NCBI RefSeq assembly: GCF_023091745.1
Contig: NC_068926.1
Location: forward strand, 68,942,001 to 69,006,000
Direction of reading: 5' to 3'
DNA from: Budorcas taxicolor
Taxonomy: Eukaryota; Chordata; Mammalia; Artiodactyla; Bovidae
Length of the DNA: 64,000 nucleotides
Shown: in pieces, positions 32,760 to 41,331 of the stretch
How the letters are laid out: every line of letters starts with the position of its first letter
Numbering within the stretch: the first letter of the stretch is position 1
Position numbers and translations under genes: made by a program
The notes under the pieces: generated by a model
What the model was told of the DNA's origin: nothing
The model's database searches: none
The model's input: the letters and a program-made list of their open reading frames with translations, nothing else

Positions 32760-35030
32760 TGAGTGTGTATACTTTTTGCTTCTCAGACACATTGGATAAA
32801 CTGAGGCAGCTTGGCAGACTCCTTAGCAGGTCTGGCAATGGAACTGAGATTTTTTGACACTGGGTGAGAGATTCTTTTTCATACCCTTAGACCGCTTCTT
32901 AAATAACTTAATTCCTTTCCAGCAGAGCTTTCGCAGCCGTATTCTCGTCTTGCTTGTCATCACCTTGGAGGCGAAGACTGTTTCGGAGAATTATTTTATA
33001 ACAAATGGGATCTCGGGGCAGAGGAAAATTTATCTAACTCTCAGGGGTAGGAGAAATGTGTGTCTTTTGGACCTTGAATTTAAATGAGCCAGCAAATCCC
33101 TGCTAATTCTCTTCCCTTGCTGGGTCCCGTCTGCTTCATTCTCAGCAAAGGAGAAACCCAGCCTATGTCACCCATGATTTATGCGCTGCTGTTTGCTCTC
33201 TTCCCCTAGAACATTAAACACCCTGAGCAGAGGGGGAAGAAGAGGTAATCTCAGGATGCCTGGCTGTCAGAGAATGTTTAGGGGCAGGCTTTCTGCTCTG
33301 GTGGGAAGTGGGAGGAGGCTGAAATGTTAGGGATAAAAGAAAAGACCAACGGGGCTTTTACATAAAAGGAACAAGGGAGTCTCTGTTTGCTCCAACCTTT
33401 GCGAAAACCACTGGCCTCTGAGCTGAGAGACCTGGGTGCTTGATTTACTTGTTTACCAAGTGCCTCTGGGCAAGACTTGCCTCTCCCTGGGTCTCAGTTT
33501 CCCCGGCTGGCAAGGGAAGGTCTGCCTAGCTTGAGCTCCCACAGCCTCAGGAAGCTGGGGCAAGCTGATGTTTGCTGCGTGGAGAGAGGCATACAGGCAG
33601 CTCTGTGGTTAACCACGTGGACCCCTGCTCCCCCTTCTTTGGCTCTGTGGCTCTGGGCGAGCTCCTCAACTCTCAGAGTCTCATGTGCATGATGGGGTTG
33701 ATCTCCTGGCGCTTCCTTGTTGGGTTGCTGACAGCTAGAGCTCCCCGCAGGAATGGCAGGGAGCCAGCACTTAATAAGGGTCAGCTATTACTGGGACTGT
33801 TGCTCCTGAGATGGTCCCTGGCTGTGGTCAGAGTGTCCCTCCACCTGAGTTCCCTGCTTGGGGCCTGTGGCTGGTGGGGGCAGGGCCTCCCTGGCTGCAC
33901 TTGGAAACTCTGGGCAGAAGGGAGGAGGAGCTATTTTCAGTGGATTCTGGTTCTATTTGTGGCTTTGAGTTGGCCCAAGCTGCGGGGAAGCTTTGGGCAG
34001 AGCAAGCCGGGCACTGAGGGAGGTGTGTCGTCTTACAGCCTAGATGGTAGGGAGAGGAGGAGGGCTGGAGAGGAGCCGGAGGGAAGGTGCCCCTCCTCTC
34101 CTATGGTTCCCTCCCCCATGCCCCCTTCTATCCTCTCCTTGCCAATTTCACCTCTGCCTTCCCTGGGGGGAATTTAGAAGGGGCAATTGGCCTTTTCAAG
34201 GTGGATTTAGTTAGTAACACGAAGCGATCCATCAGTCTGATTAACACAGTGTTCCTGACCAGCCACATTGATTTTCTTAGGCTGAAGTGGGATTCACATC
34301 CCCAGCAGAATTGTGCGGTATTTATTAAAACCTAAGTGGTGTCTATGCTACCAAACATCTAGCTCATTCATCAGAGTGTAGAAAAAGCACTCACATTTCC
34401 CCACTGGACCCTGGGGCATTACCTGTTGACAGCCCCCCACTCCCCCCAGCTGGCTTTTTAACCTCTTTGGGCCTCAGTTCCCTCATTTGTGAAATTAATG
34501 GGGTGGGGGAGCACAGGAGGGGCTTGCCAGGGAGACTTGGAGCTCTTGAATCCTTTCCAGCTGCACTTCTGTGATTCTCTGAAGCCATAATTAAACAAGG
34601 AGAAGCTGACTCCTTTAATCAGAGGATGGCTGGGAGGACTGGGAGGCTCCACGGAGAGGGTGACATGCTGCTGTGTCATTTTCTGGATGAGAAAACTGAG
34701 GCCCTGGGGGTGGGGTCAGGTCAGACAGTGAGTCAGTGGCTCAGCTGGGTCAGGAATCCAGGCCTCCGACTTCCTGTTGCAGCAGGCCTTCCCAGTGCTG
34801 CGCTGTTGGGAGGACTGGAAGCACATCAATGCACCTGCTCATTTATTTAACTCCCACCATAATTCATTTTCCATATGACATCACCCACATGGTAAGGTAT
34901 GGTGGCAGGTCTGCCCTCATTAAAAACTCTATCACTATTTCAGTGTTTCCCAATGACCAGTCATTTGAATGCTATCCTCATGAATTTTTGACATCATCAG
35001 ATTTGTTTAACATATATGTCACATTTTTCT
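32760..35030. other. Intergenic, mostly unique, with MIR fragments
   Basis: No gene recognised. MIR pieces lie near 33,415-33,520 and 33,600-33,790 (sense) and 34,640-34,810 (antisense). The remaining blocks (32,860-33,240; 34,140-34,330; 34,830-35,000) are repeat-free and may include conserved regulatory DNA. The 201-codon frame at 33,572-34,177 overlaps a MIR and is rejected. Confidence 0.5.
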
Positions 35031-35032
35031 TT

Positions 35033-35220
35033 CTTTTTCTCCTTCAGTATTTATTTATTTGGCTTTGCCACGTCTTCCCTCTCTGGCTCAGTGGTTGAGG
35101 CATGAGGGCTTAGTTGCCTCTCGTGGCATGTGAGACCTGAATTCCCTGACCAGGGACTGAACCTGAGTCCCTTGCGTTGCAAGGTAGATTCTTATCCACA
35201 GGACCACCAGGGATGTCCCT
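35033..35220 (-). repeat. CHR-type SINE with 12-bp target duplication
   Basis: ACATTTTTCTTT at 35,021-35,032 and 35,221-35,232 flanks an antisense copy that ends ACCACCAGGGATGTCCCT. Confidence 0.92.
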
Positions 35221-35457
35221 ACATTTTTCTTTAAATCAGTTCCTCACTTTACATAAATAAACTTACCCTCATCCTAAGCAAAGATACCTGTTATACTGAG
35301 TTTGATCTGCTATGTTTTCCACATATATAATAAACATAACTATTTAGGTTAAAAAATTTACATACCGACTGAAGATGTCTTTGCAGTTGAGAAATTCCAA
35401 TGAAAATGACAGTGGTTCTCAACCTTGTTGGTTTCCTTAAAAATTATTGAGGACCCT

Positions 35458-35624
35458 GGGGCTTCCCTGATGGTCCCGTGGCTAAGATTCTGTGCTCCCA
35501 ATGCAGGGGTCCTGGGTTTGATTCCTGGTCTAGGGAACTAGATCCCATATGTGGCAACTACAGATTGAGCATTCTGTATGCCACAGCTAAGACCTGGCAC
35601 AGCCAAATAAATAAATAATATTTT
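35458..35624 (+). repeat. CHR-type SINE inside the Charlie element
   Basis: The host sequence AAAAATTATTGAGGACCC before it recurs as AAAAGTTATTGAGGACCT from 35,625, an almost perfect target duplication. Sense, ending AAATAAATAAATAATATTTT. Confidence 0.92.
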
Positions 35625-36489
35625 AAAAAGTTATTGAGGACCTTGAATAGCTTTAGTTATGGTTATATCAATGGATATTTACCTTGTTAAGAATTAAAAC
35701 AAGATATTAAATTACTTGTCATTTATTAAAAGATACATGATTTAAAAATAATATTACAAACCCAAGACATGGTAATATAAATTACGTATTTTCATTAAAA
35801 ACTACTGTGTTCTAGAATGAAAAATTTAGTGAGGAGAATGGCATTGCTTTACACATTTGCAGGTCTTATTAAGGTTTGACTTAAGAGAGGAATTCTATAT
35901 TCTCCTATCTGCTTGTGCATTCAATCTATGTCAGTTTGTTTTTGTTGAAATACATGAAGACTGTCCAGTCTCATACAGTTCAGATGTTTGTGGATATTCT
36001 TTTTTTGATACTGCACTAAAACTTGAGAGGAGGTAGTTTCCTAAAGTTTAGTTGCATAAATTCATTTGAATGAAACTTTTATACTCAGTCACACTAAACT
36101 CTATTGGTTTGTCCTGTACTTTGGATAGATCTTTTATTCATGCATGATTGGGTAACATTATGTACTGGTCATTTGGAAGATATCGGTTCACTGGGTTATG
36201 CAGCTCTTCCAAGTGTAGGCATAGTTTATTACGCAATATCAAAAGTTCACCTTTGTTACTATTACTGCCCATCTTAAGCAGAAAAGACATTGGGACATCA
36301 AGTACATGGTGGGACATTCAAGTTTTCCAAAATTCCAATGAAGCTGCAGTTTTATCACTGACAACAAAGATCATCAACTATTTTACTTAACGGGACAAAC
36401 CCATTTCATACATTTTTGAGAAAACGTTTGTTAAATATCCAAGTCTGAATAACTGTATTTCGCATGTTTGACCATTCCTTTCACATAAA

Positions 36490-36804
36490 ATGAAAGTCAC
36501 TCAGTTGTGTCTGACTCTTTGTGACCCCATGGACTATATAGTCCATGGAATTCTCCAGGCCAGAATACTGGAGTGGATAGCCATTCCCTTCTCCAGGATA
36601 TCGTCTCAACCCAGGGATTGAATCCAGGTCTCCTGCATTGCAGGCAGATTCTTTACCAGCTGAGCCATCAGGGAAGCACAAGAATACTGGAATGGGTAGC
36701 CTATCCCTTCTCCAGTGGATTTTCCCAACTCAGGAATCGAACTGTCGTCTCCTGCATGGCAGGTGGATTCTTTACCAACTGAACTACTAGGGAAGCCAGG
36801 CTTG
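36490..36804 (-). repeat. Two adjacent Bov-tA copies inside the Charlie element
   Basis: CACATAAA at 36,482-36,489 and 36,805-36,812 brackets both copies (36,490-36,677 and 36,678-36,800). They therefore either entered as one dimeric unit or the second inserted into the first. Both are antisense with CAGAATACTGGAGTGG and a complete tRNA-like end. Confidence 0.92.
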
Positions 36805-36994
36805 CACATAAAGTAAAAGTAATTTGCTTTTTAAAAAATCTTTCTTTTTTCCCCTAAAAAAGAGGCTAGATCAGTGCAACTCATTGCAGAAGTGCTTTCC
36901 ATTGAGACAACCATCCTACTTCTGCACCTAGCAAAAGAGCTTTATGTGTGGGAATTAACAGCTTAAGAGGTATGGATTCTCATTTTAGAGTGAT

Positions 36995-37125
36995 GTCAAG
37001 TGTTTCAGAACTGAATCGTGGTGGCAGCTGCACAATATTGTGAATGAACTAAATGCCACTGAACTGTTCACTTTAAAATGTGTTTTATGTGACATGAATT
37101 TCACCTCAAAAAGAAAGTGGAAAAA
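36995..37125 (+). repeat. L1 3' end inside the Charlie element
   Basis: CACAATATTGTGAATGAAC, TGCCACTGAACTGTTCACTT and a GAATTTCACCTCAAAAA end are the standard old L1 3' terminus. Confidence 0.7.
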
Positions 37126-38744
37126 GGCGCTTTGTGCATAATTTTTATTCATCATAATGTTAAAAAGACTTGTAGTCAAAGGTCTAGAGTTAATAATATT
37201 GAAGTTTTGTTTTCGTGCTCTTTTAAACTGCTTTGTCAAGGACATTCTTAAGTGAAATCGGTATTTTGTTTACTATCAGTGTTTACCAGTTTACCACCAG
37301 TACACTCATGAAAAATATGGCAACAAGTATCAATGGTGTCACTATCTTACATTGTGCCAGCCATTTTACCACCTCTGCTTTTGCACCATCTGTGCATGTG
37401 TCAACATGGTAAAAAAGGTAAATGAGTTCTTAGCTTTATTATGAAAACAGTTTTAACCCATCTGGGTCCCTGAACAAGTTTCAGGGCTCCTGAGAACCCA
37501 TGGACCACACTTGGAGAACCACTGGTCTATGCTGAATTCGAGTTGAGCTGACCTAACTCCAGCAGTGGGGGTGTAGTATGGTGCCTGGAAAATCCTTGGA
37601 CGCTGAATTACAGAAATTTGGGTTCAATTCTAGTTTCTATCTGATCCTGAGCAAGTAGTTCCTCAAAATCTGAAAGCTGCAGTTACATCTGTCTGCTAGC
37701 TGGGTATGGAGGCCAATGAGATGCTGAAGGGTTATGCGAGTTTGGGGATAATCTTCTCAAAGCGCTCACTGAAGGGGAAGTGACTTTTATCATTAAGCAG
37801 CAGGACCTAGCATTGGGAAGGCTACATTTTAGGGGGTTGAGGGATTTCTGCTTTCCAGGGACCCTGTGTGACCCTGGGAAGCCTCCATTAATCAATCTTT
37901 CCATCTGTTCTTAAACTACTTCAAAGAGTCACTGAGCAGCTGGAAGAACATTTTCAGTTTTAAAGATAGCAGCGGGGAAAAGAGGCTGAAAGGGTAGCAG
38001 GAGGAGGGGAGGAAGGTCAGGTGGGGTAGCAAGGGCACCCTCACATGAGAAATAGGGCAGTGAAAAGCTGTGACTGAGCCTGGATCGACTTTCTCTTTTC
38101 TTGAATTACCTCACAAAGTATTGTCAGCTGAAGCCCACAGTAAATCCCACCCATTTGTTTGGGTTTTCATAAGTTACAAAGTTTTCAAAGTGATTACTTT
38201 AAAGAATCCTTACACACCAAGTGAGGTGAGCAAAGTGATGATTGGGACCCCGTGGAGCTGATGAGAAAACCGAGGCAGAGAAAAAGGAAGCTAGAAACAC
38301 GTATACAGATGCACCAAGATTCAAATGTTAAGTCCTTAGACTCAGAGCAGCTTCCCTTCCATTGTTTCTTCTTAGGCTCTACTCCTTGTTTTTTCGAGGC
38401 CACACAGCAGTTTTCTCTTTTTTATTTGGAGACAATTTACTAAGGCCTGCTGCCTTAATAGTAAGAAGGTGGGTGGTAGTGGGAATGAGGTGAAGAATGG
38501 AGTTTAAAAGCACACTCTAGAATCAAATCGTCGGAGTTCAAATCCTGATTTATACCTCCTCATGAGTAAAAAGGGAGCATAACAATACCTGGTCACAGCT
38601 CTGCTAAGATCACATTAGATCTACATGTCAAGCATTCGTATAGCATGAGCACATCTTAAGGTTCAATCCATGAGAATGAGGACACGCAAATAGTGACTCA
38701 AAGTGCACACATTTCTCCTACGTCCTATAGACTAGTTGAGAATT

Positions 38745-38747
<3 letters not shown>

Positions 38748-38781
<34 letters not shown>

Positions 38782-38998
38782 AAGTCGCTTCAGTCGTGTC
38801 CGACTCTGTGCGACTCCATAGACGGGCAGCCCACCAGGCTCCCCCGTCCCTGGGATCCTCCAGGCAAGAACACTGGAGTGGGGGGCCATTTCCTTCTCCA
38901 ATGCATGAAAGTGAAAAGTGAAAGTGAAGTCGCTCAGTCGTGTCCGACTCTTAGCGGACATGGACTTAGTGCCCATGGACTGAAGCACGCCAGGCGGC
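38748..38998 (-). repeat. Bov-A2 SINE with (TGC)11 tail
   Basis: 33 bp of pure TGC repeat (38,748-38,780) runs into TAAGTCGCTTCAGTCGTGTC. The dimer linker TGCATGAAAGTGAAAAGTG is present. The second monomer is scrambled after GTCCGACTCTTAGCGG. Confidence 0.9.
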
Positions 38999-40675
38999 AC
39001 ACGGCGATACTCTTGCTGAAAAACTGGTTCACGTGCTATGCCAAATGTTGGCCCTCTACTTTCGGATTCTTGGTGACTGTGAGAGTGGCTGAGTGAATGC
39101 TAACACTCTATTGGCTGAATATCTGCCACGAGCTACCTCATGGGGAGTTAGCCAGCCTATGGGTGGGCCGTCCTGGAGTCAGGTGCTAGTTTCCATCCAA
39201 TAAGAGGACACCAGCTGTAGAACCCGAACCTTCAGTCTTGGCCTGAGCGGAGAGGCCTAGGTAGCAAAACGTATGCTCCCGAGGAATGAACTTGATGGGA
39301 ATCTTATTTTATTGGACAACAGGAGAAACAGGTGGGAAAAGCATTTTTTTGTTTGTTCATTAGTATTTACTATTTCCTCTCTCATTCCTTAAAGGCTATG
39401 TAATCATATAACAGGAAAGGGAAAACTGGATAGAAGAAACAGAAGTAAAATTGCAGAGTTGAGGCAGGAGGAAAAGTCACTATTAATACATGGATTTGAG
39501 GGGCCAACAGTAGACCACCATTGAACTTCACAACTAGCATTGGGTTTTCTAAAAGCCGAGGTAAAAAGATACAGGATCATCTGCCTAATACTAATTATTT
39601 AGAAATGAAGGGCACCTGTGTCTGTGAATCTTGTAGGCAGAGAATATCCTGCTATATCAGTAACAGGGGATATTGTGACCGTCTAGTCATCAACAATTGG
39701 CAGCTGCCTCCCCTAAGCTGCACCTTGATGGGATTCAGGGTGCAAAATCTACAATACTAGCGCCAAAAGTTATGGTGCGTTTTGAAGGAATGATTTCAGT
39801 GAGTCCAGACTGCTTGCATCTTCCTATACATAAAAAAGTGCTAAATTCATTAACTTGAGATGTCTGCTTTTTTCTTAAATTAACAGTGTTCTCACTACCT
39901 GATTTTTGGTGTAAAAATTCCTATAGATTCGGCTTCTCCCGTACCTCTTTAGAACAGTCCCTCAGAACTATCAGAGGTTGACTCTCGGGCTTAAGTCCTC
40001 CGTATGTTGGCCAAATGAAACATAATTCTCAGTTTTTAGGTTGTGCAAATTTTTTTCTTTTTTAGCTGACGGAGTAAAGCAAAGCCTTTCCTAACTTTGA
40101 ACTCTAATGTAATTTCTTACCTGGGATTTTATTTCAGGCAATGATGCCACAAAGTTGGCAGTACAGCTTGGTGGGGAGAGGAGTTTTTGTTATCAGTAGG
40201 ATTGGGTTTGCTTTTTAAAAAAATTTTAGTGTATCTTATCCTAGACTGCAATTTCTTCAGCTGTAAAATGGTGATGACAGTATCTACCCATTTAAGCTGT
40301 GAGGATTAAATTGGATGTGTTGTATTGAAATTAGCTATTAATCCAGAAAATTTCCCGCTATTTGTTATGAGCAGTTCTAGGTGCAGGGGATAAAGTGATG
40401 AACAAACCAAAGAAGACCCTTATCTTCAAATAGCTTTTAGTTAACAATGGGATAGAAAGACAACAAACATTAAAAAAAAAAAAAGGATAAATAACTGCAG
40501 AGTGCTGTGGATAAAAACACTACAACAGATGCAAGGAGAGATTTCATTTGACTGATTCAGCCATTTTCCAGAAAAGTCAAAGACAAAACGTTAAAATGCT
40601 AATCTTACAGGTGCATCTGTCAGGGCCTGAGGGAACTCGGTCCTGGTCTGTAGATTTGTTCTACAAGCTATTGTG

Positions 40676-40745
40676 TATGCGAAGAGTCGGACAGGACTGA
40701 GCGACTGAACTGAACACGTTACAAATTTTTTTTTTTTTTTTTTTG
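40676..40745 (+). repeat. Bov SINE/BovB 3' tail and poly-T
   Basis: GCGAAGAGTCGGACAGGACT, GAGCGACTGAACTGAACA and an 18-T run: only the last 40 bp of a sense copy. Confidence 0.8.
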
Positions 40746-41149
40746 CTTGTTTGAAAAGACTTCTTTTACCTGAGCCTTGGTGGAAGCAGTGTGAAATTGT
40801 ATTCCGAGTAGAACCTTGGGCACGCTATATTTACTTGCATTATATTAAATTAGTTTTATTCTGAGCACAATTACAGGTGAAAGATACTACCATTGTTCGA
40901 GCATTGCCTTGCCCCTGGCCGTAGAGCTAGGAAAAGATGCCTCGCCCAAACGTTGACTTCCTCGCCCATTCGCAGATCCTGTTTCTCTCTTTTCCAGCTG
41001 GAGCGTCCCAGCCGCCGGCGTTCGGCTGATCTGCAGCCCCGCCCACCACCGGGGCGTGCCTACCGCCCCAGGCCACGCCCCTTGCTCCGACCGCCGGCAG
41101 AGGGCCGGAGCGTGCGCGCGCGTCCCCGCTCGCGGCCCGGCTCGGCGTC

Positions 41150-41331
41150 GGGAGCGCGCTCTGTGTGGCTGGTGCCGCCATGTTGTTGTGGTTGTGAGAA
41201 GGCGGTGGCGGAGGCGCAGCCGGTCGAGACGCTCCAGCGGCCCAGGCGCTGCCCCCCGCCAGCCCGGGCTGGGCGCCTCGAGGGGTGGCGGAGGCCGTGC
41301 CGAGACGGGCCTCGCCATGTTCTGCAGCCCG
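41150..41331 (+). other. MTMR3: Probable MTMR3 exon 1 (5' UTR); 5' boundary approximate
   Basis: A leader including GTGGCTGGTGCCGCCATGTT ends CTGCAGCCCG at a strong donor, GTAAGG (41,332-41,337). MTMR3 is the gene that follows ASCC2 head-to-head in mammals, and its first exon is non-coding and GC-rich. The encoded enzyme, not represented here, removes the 3-phosphate from PI3P and PI(3,5)P2 and acts on endosomes and autophagosomes. The leader contains a 5-codon upstream frame (41,180-41,197) and a second ATG (41,317) whose frame is still open at the donor. What I see is promoter, leader and donor; the gene name is inferred. Confidence 0.7.
41180..41197 (+). promoter_or_regulatory. Upstream ORF (ATG plus 4 codons and stop) in the MTMR3 leader
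   Basis: GCCGCCATGT gives a textbook Kozak context except for T at +4. The frame is MLLWL then TGA. The same bases form the YY1 site GCCGCCATGTTG. Confidence 0.6.

Larger units (their letters stand above)
35410..37524 (+). mobile_element. hAT-Charlie DNA transposon, end-to-end remnant with three nested insertions
   Basis: The ends are inverted: CAGTGGTTCTCAACC at 35,410 and TTGGAGAACCACTG at 37,511-37,524. Between them the sequence follows a Charlie-type element I recognise (ATTATTGAGGACC, AATGGCATTGCTTTACAC, CTGGTCATTTGGAAGAT, ATGCAGCTCTTCCAAGTG, CTAGCAAAAGAGCTTTATG, CCTGAGAACCCATGGACC). About 1.5 kb is element once the CHR (35,458-35,625), two Bov-tA copies (36,490-36,804) and an L1 3' end (36,995-37,125) are removed. 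No transposase frame survives. The 8-bp flanks (GAAAATGA and GTCTATGC) do not match well, so the target duplication has decayed or an end is slightly misplaced. Confidence 0.8.
37525..40890. other. Intergenic, upstream of MTMR3
   Basis: No gene recognised. MIR pieces lie near 37,590-37,680, 38,240-38,420 (antisense), 38,495-38,620 and 40,230-40,320. An old repeat of the GCAGGGGATAAAGTGATGAAC type lies at 40,350-40,560. 39,000-39,300 carries two opposed CCAAT boxes and is discussed in the findings. Confidence 0.5.

Noticed and set aside
33572..34177. 201-codon plus-strand frame
   Set aside because: Begins inside a MIR fragment, has no domain or splice context, and its hydrophobic stretch is a frame effect of CT-rich DNA.
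38748..38780. Trinucleotide repeat as a possible coding polyglutamine or polyalanine tract
   Set aside because: It is the tail of a Bov-A2 SINE in intergenic DNA.
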